52,504 nt of DNA, taken from positions 1-52,504 of the forward strand of contig JAAFJB010000016.1 of NCBI GenBank assembly GCA_013297995.1, read 5' to 3'. A program made the translations under genes and the position numbers. The notes beneath the pieces are model-generated. The model saw only the letters and a list, made by a program, of their open reading frames with translations. It did not search any database and was not told the origin of the DNA. Source of the stretch: Chitinophagales bacterium (lineage in GTDB: Bacteria; Bacteroidota; Bacteroidia; Chitinophagales; Chitinophagaceae). Positions 17,963 to 26,646 of the stretch are shown piece after piece; the stretch's first letter is position 1, and the number at the start of each line of letters is the position of its first letter.

Positions 17963-18432
17963 GTATGGTGATATTTTTCGTTTCTAATAATAGTGCAAGC
18001 CCTGTAAATTTGTTCTGCTAAAATAAGCCTTACAAGCATATGCGGAAATACAAGATTAGATAAACTCCAACTCATATTAGCTCTATCTGTAATACTCGAA
18101 TGCACCCCAAATGCACCCCCAATTAAAAATATAATTTGTTTGGTACTATCGTTGGCTCTTTTTTGTAAAAAATCAGCCAGTTGAGGCGAACTAAGCTGTT
18201 TCCCGCGCTCATCTAGCAATACCAGAAAATCGTCTTTTTGTAAAAAGCCCAAAATACTTTCTGCTTCCGCTTTTTTTAAGTCAACTACTTCCATGCTGCC
18301 CGCATTTTTTGGGGGAGGTATGAGCTGCCAATCCACTTTATAATACTTATTTATTCGCTGTGTAAATTCAAGCACGCCCTCTTTAATATAGTTTTCATGA
18401 ATTTTTCCCAAGGAAATAAACAATATTCTCAT
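17959..18432 (-). CDS. rlmH: 23S rRNA (pseudouridine1915-N3)-methyltransferase
   Basis: SPOUT-family methyltransferase that uses SAM to methylate pseudouridine 1915 in helix 69 of 23S rRNA. At 157 residues it has the normal length. It carries the SPOUT knot with FLIGGAFGVHSSI, the SLSNLVFPHMLVRLILAEQIYRA helix segment, and an ending in KYHH close to the family's PYHH. It is followed by a coupled rhomboid protease gene. Identification is secure from the knot and tail motifs. Confidence 0.95.
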   Translation of the reverse strand: MRILFISLGKIHENYIKEGVLEFTQRINKYYKVDWQLIPPPKNAGSMEVVDLKKAEAESILGFLQKDDFLVLLDERGKQLSSPQLADFLQKRANDSTKQIIFLIGGAFGVHSSITDRANMSWSLSNLVFPHMLVRLILAEQIYRACTIIRNEKYHHT

Positions 18433-18569
18433 GGGATAAAATTAAGGCAGTTCTTCCATGCTTGGTAAGTTGGTACGTTAAAGATTTGCTTTTGTAGCAG
18501 ATTGGTATTTTAAAGCGGTTTTTTTGATTGCTGGTTTGAAAGTATATTACATCCAAATTATATATTCTA

Positions 18570-20963
18570 ATGAATGGAGTAGTACGTTTTTTTGCAATCC
18601 TGCTTTTTTGCTTTTTCAGTTGTTTTGCTAAATCGCAGCAGATTGATTCTATGATGTCGGTTTATGCGGAAGGATTCCCCAAAGAAAAAATTCATATCCA
18701 TTTTGACAGAACCCGCTACAATATAGGTGACACTGTTTGGTATAAAGTGTACTTACTTGCCGCGAATGAGTTGAGCCCACTCAGCAAAAATTTATATGTT
18801 GAATGGTACGACTCTACTGGCGTATTGATAAAGCAAACAGTAGCTCCTCTTTTTCAATCTACAGCTAAAGGAAGTTTTGAAATACCGGCTACTTATAAAG
18901 GTTCATTTTTACACGTAAAAGCCTTCACACGTTGGATGCTTAATGATGAGGAAGCTTATTTGTATCAAAGAAATATTCCTATTAACCGAGGTGTTTTCTT
19001 GCCTAAAAAAACACAGGAGCCAACGCTGGTAACGATTTTTCCAGAAGGTGGAAAGTTGGTGAGGGGCAGCATGTCTAGAATAGCTTTTAAAGCAACCAAT
19101 AAATTGGGGCTTCCCGTAAAAATAAAAGGTTATTTGGTAGATGATAAAAATGCTATTCTTGATAGCTTAAAAACCGTACATGATGGGATGGGTATATTGG
19201 TATTAAAACCAATGCCTGGCGTAAACTATCAAGTAAACTGGGTAGATGAGTATGGCACCAAAGGAACTACCCCTGTAACTGGAATTGAAGAAGCAGGAGC
19301 GGTACTAACCCTAAGAGCCAACAATGAAAAAGCTTTTGTAATGATAGAGCGTTCTGCCAACGCTAATGAATCATATAAGCAAATGAATTTACTGGTGCAT
19401 ATGAATCAGCAAATATTGTATAAAGTATCGGTTAAGATGTTCGAAAAAATCTTTCAAAGAGCTGAAATTCCAATTGATGAACTACCCACTGGCGTGCTTC
19501 AGTTTTCTTTATTTACCTATGATTGGATTCCTGTTGCCGAACGGATTATTTTTGTGAATAATCATTTACATGAGTTCAACGCCAAAGTAAATCCTATTTA
19601 TACCAACTTAGATAAAAGAGCTAAAAACTCATTGGAAATTGTAGTATCTGATACATCAATGACCAATATGTCTATTGCCATTACCGATGCAAGTATTTTA
19701 ATGAACGAACCGCATACTATTTTTTCTGATTTCTTATTAAGCAATGAACTCAGGGGATATATTCACAATCCTGCCTACTATTTTACCAGTGATGCGGATA
19801 CTATTACCCAGAAATTAGACCTGGTAATGATGACCAATGGGTGGCGTAAATATAATTGGGAGAAATTAAAATCAGGAGTTGGCCCCCAACTAAAGCATAT
19901 GCCTGAAGATGGCTATTTATCGCTTAAAGGAAATGTGTATGGTGCCAAAGCCACTAGCGACTTGCAGTTGAACTTTATATTGGCTGCAAAAGATAGTAGT
20001 AAAAATATGATTTTCACACCTGTGAATCCCGATGGTAGTTTTGAAGAAAAAGGATTGTTTTTTTATGATACCGTAAAAGTATATTACAACTTCAATAGTA
20101 AGTCTAAAATTACCAGCGGCGCACAAGTGAAAGTAGAAAATGGGTTGTTCCGAAAAGAGCCTGGCACCCAGTACAAGTATTCGGTAATGCCATCAGTATG
20201 GTTGGCTAGTGATAGCCTAGCTATTGCTAAAATGAACTTTTTTTTAGCAGAGCAAGAGCGACTAAGGAAATTAATTGAGTCGGCCACTTTATCGGAAGTA
20301 ATTGTAAAAACAAAAACCAAAAGCAAAACAGAAGTACTAGATGAAACCTATGCTAGTGGTATGTTTTCGAGAGGTGATGGGTATAGCTTCGACTTGACCG
20401 ATGGGTCAGTTGCTGCCATGGATATTTTTACTTATTTACAAGGCCGAGTAGCAGGATTGCAAATTAATGGAATGGGAGCATCGGCTACCCTAAATTGGCG
20501 TGGTCAGGCCCCTGATTTGTATTTAAATGAAATGAGGTCTGATGTGTCTATGGTGTCTAGTGTTTCTGTTAATGATATTGCATATGTAAAAGTATTCCGG
20601 CCTCCTTTTTTTGGTGGCGCAGGTGGCGGTGGCGGTGGTGCTATTGTTATTTATACTAAAAAAGGAGGAGAGGGAAATAGTAAAGGCAGCAACCAAAATG
20701 TGAAGGGCATGGAGAGTACCATATTGGGTGGATACTCTCGGTTTAAAGAATTTTACAACCCTGTTTATGAGAAAGGAAGTACCAGTTATGAACTTGATTC
20801 AAGATCTACGCTGTATTGGAATCCTTATGTATTAACAAACAAGAAAGCACCTCGGTATAAAATAGAGTTTTATAATAACGATGTATCTAAAAAATTACAA
20901 GTAGTAGTAGAAGGTATAAATGCGGAGGGTAAAATGATTAGAATAGTGAAGATGCTGGAATAA
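18570..20963 (+). CDS. Large exported MG2 / TonB-plug-like protein
   Basis: 797 residues with a signal peptide (LLFCFFSCFAKS). Residues about 30-140 match the macroglobulin MG2 domain (KIHIHFDRTRYNIGDTVWYKVYL). Residues about 600-700 resemble the plug domain of SusC/TonB-dependent receptors (FTYLQGRVAGLQINGMG ... IVIYTKKGG) with a glycine run before it. No beta-barrel follows; the protein ends about 100 residues later. This MG2 plus lone-plug arrangement is found in other Bacteroidota proteins whose function is unknown. It probably acts at the outer membrane. It is divergent from rlmH across 137 bp. Confidence 0.78.
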   Translation: MNGVVRFFAILLFCFFSCFAKSQQIDSMMSVYAEGFPKEKIHIHFDRTRYNIGDTVWYKVYLLAANELSPLSKNLYVEWYDSTGVLIKQTVAPLFQSTAKGSFEIPATYKGSFLHVKAFTRWMLNDEEAYLYQRNIPINRGVFLPKKTQEPTLVTIFPEGGKLVRGSMSRIAFKATNKLGLPVKIKGYLVDDKNAILDSLKTVHDGMGILVLKPMPGVNYQVNWVDEYGTKGTTPVTGIEEAGAVLTLRANNEKAFVMIERSANANESYKQMNLLVHMNQQILYKVSVKMFEKIFQRAEIPIDELPTGVLQFSLFTYDWIPVAERIIFVNNHLHEFNAKVNPIYTNLDKRAKNSLEIVVSDTSMTNMSIAITDASILMNEPHTIFSDFLLSNELRGYIHNPAYYFTSDADTITQKLDLVMMTNGWRKYNWEKLKSGVGPQLKHMPEDGYLSLKGNVYGAKATSDLQLNFILAAKDSSKNMIFTPVNPDGSFEEKGLFFYDTVKVYYNFNSKSKITSGAQVKVENGLFRKEPGTQYKYSVMPSVWLASDSLAIAKMNFFLAEQERLRKLIESATLSEVIVKTKTKSKTEVLDETYASGMFSRGDGYSFDLTDGSVAAMDIFTYLQGRVAGLQINGMGASATLNWRGQAPDLYLNEMRSDVSMVSSVSVNDIAYVKVFRPPFFGGAGGGGGGAIVIYTKKGGEGNSKGSNQNVKGMESTILGGYSRFKEFYNPVYEKGSTSYELDSRSTLYWNPYVLTNKKAPRYKIEFYNNDVSKKLQVVVEGINAEGKMIRIVKMLE

Positions 20964-20984
20964 TACTTAAATAAAATAGTGCGA

Positions 20985-21695
20985 TTAGGGTTTCATTTTC
21001 GCCAGACTGAATTTTCTAAATTCAACCTCAGCCCCTTCTGCTTGTAAAGCAATTTTGCCTTTAGATGCGGTACAATTGTATCCATCATTAACCAAAATAT
21101 TATTTAGGTAAACCGTTACTTTTTTGCCAATACAAAAAATGGTCATCTTATTCCATTCACCTAGTGCATTTTCTGTGTTGTTGGTAAGGTTCATTACTCT
21201 TCGTTGCTTTCCTTCTTGAGTGCCCCACTCAGCTTTTGGACCTCGTTGTGCTTCCATATTAGCGACTGTAATATCTTCTTTTATGCACCAGAAATCACCC
21301 GCATTATTGTGTTCCATTTGTACCTCGAGCGACTGGGGAAATGTCTTGTACAAAACACGTGGAGTAGAGGCATGAACCAATACACCACAGTTGCCGGGCT
21401 TACTAGCAAAGCGATATTCTATATCAAGCCGGTAATTCTTGTAAGATTTTTTGGTAATAAGGTGTCCAATAGGATTTCCCATGCTAACCAGTATGCCATT
21501 TCTTACTATAAAAGAAGGAGGTAAGTTAGCTACTGTATCTGCTTCCGGAATATCTAAGGTAAACCCAGTTAAATCTTTGCCATTGAATAAGCTTTTTGGA
21601 GTGGTAAAAAGGGTAGGGCTGGGTTGACAAAATATGGCAGTCATTTGAAAGGTTACACCAATAAAGAGTGTTACTTTTAATAATTTGCAGTTCAT
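20985..21695 (-). CDS. DUF1080 / 3-keto-disaccharide hydrolase-domain protein
   Basis: A secreted 236-residue protein: signal peptide (LFIGVTFQMTAIFC) and one concanavalin-like jelly-roll domain of the DUF1080 type, recognised by LFNGKDLTGF near residue 37, IEYRFASKPGNCGVLVHAS, LEVQMEHNNAGDFW and the closing GKIALQAEGAEVEFRKF. Several members act on 3-keto-glycosides or bind carbohydrate; activity here is inferred from the family only. It ends 22 bp from the convergent MG2/plug gene. Confidence 0.85.
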   Translation of the reverse strand: MNCKLLKVTLFIGVTFQMTAIFCQPSPTLFTTPKSLFNGKDLTGFTLDIPEADTVANLPPSFIVRNGILVSMGNPIGHLITKKSYKNYRLDIEYRFASKPGNCGVLVHASTPRVLYKTFPQSLEVQMEHNNAGDFWCIKEDITVANMEAQRGPKAEWGTQEGKQRRVMNLTNNTENALGEWNKMTIFCIGKKVTVYLNNILVNDGYNCTASKGKIALQAEGAEVEFRKFSLAKMKP

Positions 21696-21810
21696 GATCA
21701 GGTATTATTGTTAAAGATATTATATTGATGAGTTGCAAAATGCAAGGGATAATTTCATGATAAAATAGCCATCAAAATGCGTTGGTGTCTGAATTATAGA
21801 GGGTAGTAGA

Positions 21811-21850
21811 AACCAAAAAGGAACTACAATATTGTAACTCCTTTTTGGTT
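21811..21850 (-). terminator. Terminator of tRNA-Arg
   Basis: A long near-perfect inverted repeat: AACCAAAAAGGA at 21811-21822 pairs with TCCTTTTTGGTT at 21839-21850, and the inner part also pairs around AATATT. It begins 7 bp past the 3' end of the tRNA in the direction of transcription and carries a T-rich arm. Intrinsic terminator of the tRNA unit; it may also stop read-through from the right. Confidence 0.75.
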
Positions 21851-21856
21851 ATGTAG

Positions 21857-21930
21857 TGACCGCGTTAGGATTCAAACCTAAAACCTTCTGATCCGTAGTC
21901 AGATGCTCTATTCAGTTGAGCTACGCAGCC
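21857..21930 (-). tRNA. tRNA-Arg (anticodon ACG)
   Basis: A 74-nt cloverleaf on the minus strand. Acceptor stem GGCTGCG pairs with CGCGGTC (two G-U pairs), discriminator A, D-arm with AGCTC...GAGC, anticodon stem TCTGA/TCAGA around loop CTACGGA (anticodon ACG), and T stem TTAGG/CCTAA around TTTGAAT. No CCA is encoded. The wobble A is expected to be deaminated to inosine so that CGU, CGC and CGA are read. Confidence 0.96.
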
Positions 21931-21948
21931 ATTTCCCCTATGGGGCTG

Positions 21949-21979
21949 CAAATATATTACAATCCTGTTTATTCTCAAA
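21949..21979 (-). promoter_or_regulatory. Promoter of tRNA-Arg
   Basis: On the minus strand TTTG (21979-21976), a 19-bp spacer and TATATTTG (21956-21949) match the Bacteroidota housekeeping sigma consensus TTTG-N19-TAnnTTTG. The box ends 18 bp before the mature tRNA 5' end, and a short CCCC/GGGG palindrome (CCCCTATGGGG) lies in between. Confidence 0.75.
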
Positions 21980-21999
21980 ATATTGCATGTTATTAAATA

Positions 22000-22779
22000 T
22001 CAGATCCCATAAATTCCTGCAGCAGATTGCTCTAAAATGCTATTGGGGATTAGGTTGGATAGGTATTTCAGGATTTTATTGGTGGCTCCCGGCACCACTT
22101 CTTTTTTCCCGGCAAAAATTCCTTCAATGGCCGCTTTGGCCACATCTGCTGGGCTCATATTGAACTTGGTAGCCATCTGAATGGCTTTTTCATGGGTGAT
22201 ATTGGCCTGCTGGGCAAAGTCTGTATCGGTACTGCCCGGGCAAACGCAACAAATTTTTACACGTGTATTTCTTAGTTCATAAGCCAAGCCGCGACTAAAA
22301 CTGCGCACAAAAGTTTTACTTGCAGCATATATATTCAGTCCCGGTACCGATTGATACGCAGCCGTACTAGATATATTCCCTATAAATGCTGCTGGTTGCT
22401 TTTTTAATTCAGGTAAAAACAAATAACAAAGAGCTACCACAGCATTCATATTGAGTTGCATCATTTGTAAATGCTGGGCAAGTGAGTAATTTAATAAAGC
22501 ACCATTCAGTCCATATCCAGCATTATTTATTAAAACAGATACTTCAAACTGGTGGCTACTACACCAATCAAAAACAGCTTGTGGTGCGGTAGCTTCAGTT
22601 AAATCAATAGCAAAAAAATGCACAGGTACTTGATACTGTTCACTTAGTTCAACACTGTTTTGCTGCAACAACTGTTCACTTCTAGCAATCAACAAAAGGC
22701 CATAGCCTTTTTTAGCCAATTCAGTGGCCATGGCTTTGCCAATTCCTTTGCTGGCGCCAGTAATTAAAGCGTATTGCAT
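22000..22779 (-). CDS. Short-chain dehydrogenase/reductase (SDR)
   Basis: A 259-residue classical SDR. The nucleotide site is TGASKGIG (residues 7-14), NNAG is at 85-88, and the catalytic triad is Ser138, Tyr151 and Lys155 (YAASK). An Arg after the second strand (IARSEQ) suggests NADP(H). The sequence is of the DltE/YqjQ type, the same broad group that includes 3-ketosphinganine reductases, but the substrate cannot be fixed from sequence. It lies 26 bp downstream of the PhyH dioxygenase gene, so the two are probably one transcript, divergent from the inositol-lipid genes. Confidence 0.88.
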   Translation of the reverse strand: MQYALITGASKGIGKAMATELAKKGYGLLLIARSEQLLQQNSVELSEQYQVPVHFFAIDLTEATAPQAVFDWCSSHQFEVSVLINNAGYGLNGALLNYSLAQHLQMMQLNMNAVVALCYLFLPELKKQPAAFIGNISSTAAYQSVPGLNIYAASKTFVRSFSRGLAYELRNTRVKICCVCPGSTDTDFAQQANITHEKAIQMATKFNMSPADVAKAAIEGIFAGKKEVVPGATNKILKYLSNLIPNSILEQSAAGIYGI

Positions 22780-22805
22780 ATCTGGTTTTTTATAGAAAGT
22801 AGACT

Positions 22806-23618
22806 TTATTTGGGTACTCTTGAAGCCAATCGCTGGTAAAGCGGTGTTTTGCTATTGGCAGATTTGGGTTTGTATTTACCTGTAACAATAGGAATATACA
22901 TTACCCTTCTTCGGCTGGCTTCGCCCATTAAAGGAGATTGTTTTACCCTATGCCAGGTTCTGCCATCATGCACGGTTAAATCTCCTGAGAAAATATCAAA
23001 GCCTACTTCCCGTTGATCGTCAGAATTATCAATAAAATATTTCTTTCCAAACAATAGTTTAAGAATATTTTGTTTGTGCGTACCCGGAATAACTCGCAGT
23101 CCTCCATTCTCAAATAAACAAGTGTCTAAATGTATGCCCACATTTAACATGGGCATTATTTTCTGACCCAAGAACAAGTCTCTCGGGCTATCCGTATGCC
23201 ATCCCATTTGTGTAAAAGCACTATTGGCCGTATTAATATAGTTATTAATTACCAAGCCATCTTTTTCATTCTCACCAATGCGCCCTTCATATGGATGTAA
23301 CAGTGCTGAGAGTGCTTCAAGCCGCTCGTCTTTTAGTAGTTCGTTAAGTGGATGGCTAAATTGAGAGCTGAAACAAAAACGCTGAATCATAGTAGCGCCC
23401 GTTTCAGTTTTGCCAAATTTAATGGGGATGCCATTTATTTTCTCCCGCTCTTCTTCCAGCCAAAGTTTCTCAATCCTAAAAATTTCACTGATGTATTCTT
23501 GCACTCGTTCTGGACTGATAAAATTGCGAAACACAATTACACCATGCATATTGAAGAAGTCAAGTTGCTCCGAAGTAATTGTATTTCCAAGTGTAAATCT
23601 ACTTTCCCATTTTTTCAT
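22806..23618 (-). CDS. Phytanoyl-CoA dioxygenase (PhyH) family protein
   Basis: A 270-residue Fe(II)/2-oxoglutarate oxygenase. The iron-binding HxD is His141-Thr-Asp143 in MGWHTDSPRD, the distal His is in DGRTWHRV (about residue 223), and the 2-oxoglutarate-binding Arg lies in SRRRVMYIP. RVIPGTHK is a typical family segment. It probably hydroxylates a lipid or small molecule; the substrate is unknown. It is first in a two-gene unit with the SDR and is divergent from the TetR gene across 251 bp. Confidence 0.85.
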   Translation of the reverse strand: MKKWESRFTLGNTITSEQLDFFNMHGVIVFRNFISPERVQEYISEIFRIEKLWLEEEREKINGIPIKFGKTETGATMIQRFCFSSQFSHPLNELLKDERLEALSALLHPYEGRIGENEKDGLVINNYINTANSAFTQMGWHTDSPRDLFLGQKIMPMLNVGIHLDTCLFENGGLRVIPGTHKQNILKLLFGKKYFIDNSDDQREVGFDIFSGDLTVHDGRTWHRVKQSPLMGEASRRRVMYIPIVTGKYKPKSANSKTPLYQRLASRVPK

Positions 23619-23869
23619 CCTTATTTCCCGCTTTTATGTAAAATTACTATTAAAATACTATTATCAAATCTTAAACAAAATAAACCTATATTTAATGATT
23701 CCGCTTTCCACTCGTGTAAAAAAATTGATTTGATCCCACTTTATTGCATTTATTACCTTTAGTTAATATTTTTAAAAGATTTTTTTCTTCTTTTTGCTGA
23801 ATAATGATAGGCGACAGCAAAAATAGATTATTTTTGGACTGTAAAACGAATTTAGTCTAAAAGTTTGCT

Positions 23870-24475
23870 GTGAAAGAAGAAATTTTCAAAGAAGACATCA
23901 TCAAAGCAGCTCAAAAGCTATTTCAGGCATTTGGTCTTAAAAAAACCACTATGGAAGATATAGCCAAATCTTTGGGAAGGGGTAAGAGTACCCTTTACTA
24001 TTACTACGATAGTAAAGAGCAGATTTTTGCGGAGGTTTTACAAAAAGAGTTGAAAGAAGTTTTTGAGAAGACGAAAATTGCCGTTGGTGCTGCCAATTCA
24101 GCCGAAGAAAAATTAAAAACATTTGCCGTTACTAGAATTACCGTTCTTGGTGATATGCTTAACCTCTATCGATTGGTATGTGGCGATTTAATGGAGCAGC
24201 CTACTTGTACCAAAACTTTATTCAATGAATATGCCCAGCAAGAAACCTCTTTAATTGCTTCCATTCTTGAATTTGGTATTCAACAAGGCGAGTTCGCCTC
24301 CATAATGCCCCAAGAAATGGAAATACTTACCCTTGTAATTGTAGGCAGTATCAGAGGCATTGAACGGGAGCTGCTTACAGAAAATCATGCAGTTTTAGAA
24401 CATCGAATTACTGCCATTTCTAATTTAATGGTGAACGGACTAAAAGCAAAAAATAAAACCTATTCTATCACTTAA
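23870..24475 (+). CDS. TetR-family transcriptional regulator
   Basis: 201 residues. The N-terminal helix-turn-helix is typical: KAAQKLFQAFGLKKTTMEDIAKSLGRGKSTLYYYYDSKEQIF, residues about 9-50. The rest is a helical ligand/dimer domain. Translation begins at GTG; the first in-frame ATG would cut into the HTH. TATTTTTG at 23829-23836 may be its -7 box, but no good -33 element was found. The inositol-phosphate synthase gene starts 16 bp downstream, so the regulator is likely the first gene of the inositol-lipid operon and may also govern the divergent dioxygenase/SDR pair. The ligand is unknown. Confidence 0.9.
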   Translation: MKEEIFKEDIIKAAQKLFQAFGLKKTTMEDIAKSLGRGKSTLYYYYDSKEQIFAEVLQKELKEVFEKTKIAVGAANSAEEKLKTFAVTRITVLGDMLNLYRLVCGDLMEQPTCTKTLFNEYAQQETSLIASILEFGIQQGEFASIMPQEMEILTLVIVGSIRGIERELLTENHAVLEHRITAISNLMVNGLKAKNKTYSIT

Positions 24476-24491
24476 ATTTAAAAAATAAAGA

Positions 24492-25814
24492 ATGAAGAAA
24501 ACAATAACTCCTGCGGAAGGCAAATTAGGGGTTTTAATTCCTGGTCTTGGTGCTGTTGGAACTACTATGATTGCTGGGGTGGTGGCTATCAACAAAGGGT
24601 TGGCAAAGCCAATTGGCTCTGTTACTCAAATGGGTAATATTCGGCTGGGTAAAAAAACTGAGAATAGGTATCCATTAATGAAAGACTTTGTTCCACTGGC
24701 TAAATTAAATGATATTGTTTTTGGGGGTTGGGACATTTATACCGACAATGTTTTTGAGGCAGCCATGAATGCCAAAGTTTTAGAACCCGTTTTATTGCAC
24801 GCAGTAAAGCCTGAACTAGAATTAATTAAACCCATGAAAGCCGTTTTTGATGCATCCTATATTAAAAATATAACGGGTTCAAATATTAAATCAGCAGCCA
24901 CTAAAATGCAACTAGCCAATGAGCTAATGACTGATATGGAGTTGTTTCAAAAAAACAATGGCTGTTCCAGTTTGGTTGTTATTTGGTGTGGCTCTACCGA
25001 AAAATATATGGAAGTATCTGCGGTTCATGAAACCATTGAATCTTTTGAAGAAGGATTGAGGAATAATGATTCTGCTATTGCTCCAAGTATGATTTATGCC
25101 TATGCGGCACTTAAAATGGGTATTCCTTTTGCCAATGGAGCTCCCAATCTTACAGTAGATATTCCTGCACTAGAGTGCCTTGCCAAACTTACGGAAACCC
25201 CAATTGCCGGTAAGGATTTTAAAACAGGGCAAACCCTTATGAAAACCATATTGGCACCGGGTTTACAAGCAAGAGCTCTGGGTGTTAAGGGGTGGTTCTC
25301 TACCAATATTTTAGGAAATAGAGATGGGCTGGTATTAGATGATCCAGATAATTTTAAAACAAAAGAAGTTTCTAAATTAAGCGTACTAGAAGATATTTTT
25401 CAACCCGAAATGAGTCCCGAACTTTATGGCGATATGTACCATAAAGTAAGAATTAATTATTATCCTCCTCATGGTGATAACAAAGAAAGCTGGGATAATA
25501 TTGACATTTTTGGTTGGCTAGGCTACGGAATGCAAATTAAAATAAACTTTCTTTGTCGCGATTCTATCCTTGCTGCACCTATTGTTTTGGATCTTGCTTT
25601 ATTCATGGATTTAGCAAAAAGAGCGGGCATGAGTGGTATTCAAGAATGGTTGTCGTTTTATTTTAAATCGCCTCAAACTGTACCACAGCTTCGCCCAGAA
25701 CACGATGTATTTAAACAACTTATTAAGTTGCAGAATACAGTAAGACATATGATGGGAGAAGATTTGATTAGCCCCCTTGAGCTAGATGATTTTGAAGAAA
25801 ATGCTCATTCTTAA
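24492..25814 (+). CDS. myo-Inositol-1-phosphate synthase (inositol-3-phosphate synthase)
   Basis: NAD-dependent enzyme that turns glucose-6-phosphate into inositol phosphate, the first committed step of inositol-lipid synthesis. At 440 residues it has the bacterial length. The Rossmann motif is GLGAVGTT near residue 18. Other family segments are VFGGWDIY, NNDSAIAPSMIYAYAA, GIPFANGAPN, KDFKTGQTLMKT and GWFSTNILGNRDG, the last two near the active-site lysines. The stop overlaps the next start by one base (TAATG). The pathway context is strong: PgpA-like phosphatase and CDP-alcohol transferase genes follow. Confidence 0.93.
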   Translation: MKKTITPAEGKLGVLIPGLGAVGTTMIAGVVAINKGLAKPIGSVTQMGNIRLGKKTENRYPLMKDFVPLAKLNDIVFGGWDIYTDNVFEAAMNAKVLEPVLLHAVKPELELIKPMKAVFDASYIKNITGSNIKSAATKMQLANELMTDMELFQKNNGCSSLVVIWCGSTEKYMEVSAVHETIESFEEGLRNNDSAIAPSMIYAYAALKMGIPFANGAPNLTVDIPALECLAKLTETPIAGKDFKTGQTLMKTILAPGLQARALGVKGWFSTNILGNRDGLVLDDPDNFKTKEVSKLSVLEDIFQPEMSPELYGDMYHKVRINYYPPHGDNKESWDNIDIFGWLGYGMQIKINFLCRDSILAAPIVLDLALFMDLAKRAGMSGIQEWLSFYFKSPQTVPQLRPEHDVFKQLIKLQNTVRHMMGEDLISPLELDDFEENAHS

Positions 25815-26266
25815 TGATACAATTTCATAAAATTATAACAAGTGTATTTGGCATTGGATATATCCAAAAAGGGGGAGGTACGGTAGCTGCATTCATGGCC
25901 TGCATAATCTGGTTTTTTGGGATTAGATTTTGGCCAATATATGATGCGTTGTTGCTTACCGTTTTTATTACCGCTTATGGGGTATGGGGTGGCAATATAG
26001 TAGAATTGGTTTGGGGGAAAGACAATAGAAGGGTAGTAATAGATGAAGTAGCTGGCATGTTTGTAACGCTTTTATGGGTGCCCATATCTGTTGAAAATAT
26101 ATTAATGGGATTAATACTCTTTAGAATATTCGATATTTTAAAACCATTTTATATTAACCGTTTAGAACAATTGCCTGGCGGATGGGGAGTGATGGCAGAT
26201 GATCTATTAGCCGGTATTTATGCTAATATTATTTTGCAAGTAATTATTTATTTAAAGCTATGGTAA
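25814..26266 (+). CDS. PgpA-like phosphatase, probable phosphatidylinositol-phosphate phosphatase
   Basis: A 150-residue membrane protein of the phosphatidylglycerophosphatase A family: KGGGTVAAF near residue 20, the acidic signature KDNRRVVIDEVAGM near residue 70, and GVMADDLLAGIYAN near residue 130, with three to four helices. PgpA removes a phosphate from phosphatidylglycerophosphate. Here its place between the inositol-phosphate synthase (1-bp overlap) and a CDP-alcohol transferase suggests that it dephosphorylates phosphatidylinositol phosphate, as reported for the related gene of the Bacteroides inositol-lipid cluster. The family is sure; the substrate is inferred from context. The 3' end overlaps the GtrA-like gene by 7 bp. 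Confidence 0.85.
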   Translation: MIQFHKIITSVFGIGYIQKGGGTVAAFMACIIWFFGIRFWPIYDALLLTVFITAYGVWGGNIVELVWGKDNRRVVIDEVAGMFVTLLWVPISVENILMGLILFRIFDILKPFYINRLEQLPGGWGVMADDLLAGIYANIILQVIIYLKLW

Positions 26267-26637
26267 AAACAAGTTTTTTTAAAGCCCAGGCTTCTTCAAT
26301 CATGGCATCATCCATTGATTTTATCAGCACCGTTGTAATGGTAGAATTATTAAAAATATGTGCACTTTTTGCTGGTGCTTTTGGAACCATTATAGGTGGT
26401 ATTGTAAATTTTGTAATTGGAAGACATTGGGTATTTAATGCAAAAAATGGACTTGTATTAAAACAGGTATCTAGATTTGTTTTAGTATGGATGGGTAGCT
26501 TTGCCCTGAATTTTTTTGGCTTTGTATTAATGGTTAAGGTATTACACCGGAACTATTTTTTTTCAAAAGTATTGGTATCCGTATTAGTGGGAATATCCTA
26601 CAATTATTTCCTACAAGAAAAATACGTATTTAAATAA
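26260..26637 (+). CDS. GtrA-like four-helix membrane protein
   Basis: 125 residues with four hydrophobic helices and GtrA-family signatures: GAFGTIIGGIVNFVIGRHWVF in the middle and the closing ISYNYFLQEKYVF. GtrA proteins are thought to help move lipid-linked sugars across the inner membrane. The gene overlaps the phosphatase gene by 7 bp, so it is tightly coupled to inositol-lipid synthesis. A role in moving an inositol lipid or its glycosylated form is inference. Confidence 0.82.
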   Translation: MVKTSFFKAQASSIMASSIDFISTVVMVELLKICALFAGAFGTIIGGIVNFVIGRHWVFNAKNGLVLKQVSRFVLVWMGSFALNFFGFVLMVKVLHRNYFFSKVLVSVLVGISYNYFLQEKYVFK

Positions 26638-26646
26638 CTGAAGTGT

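Noticed and set aside
21857..21930. tRNA-Arg as an integration site for a mobile element
   Set aside because: No integrase, no repeat of the tRNA 3' end nearby, and the neighbours are ordinary genes.
23793..23836. TetR promoter made of TTTTTG near 23791-23796 and TATTTTTG at 23829
   Set aside because: The spacer would be 32 bp, far beyond the usual range; only the -7 box is mentioned.
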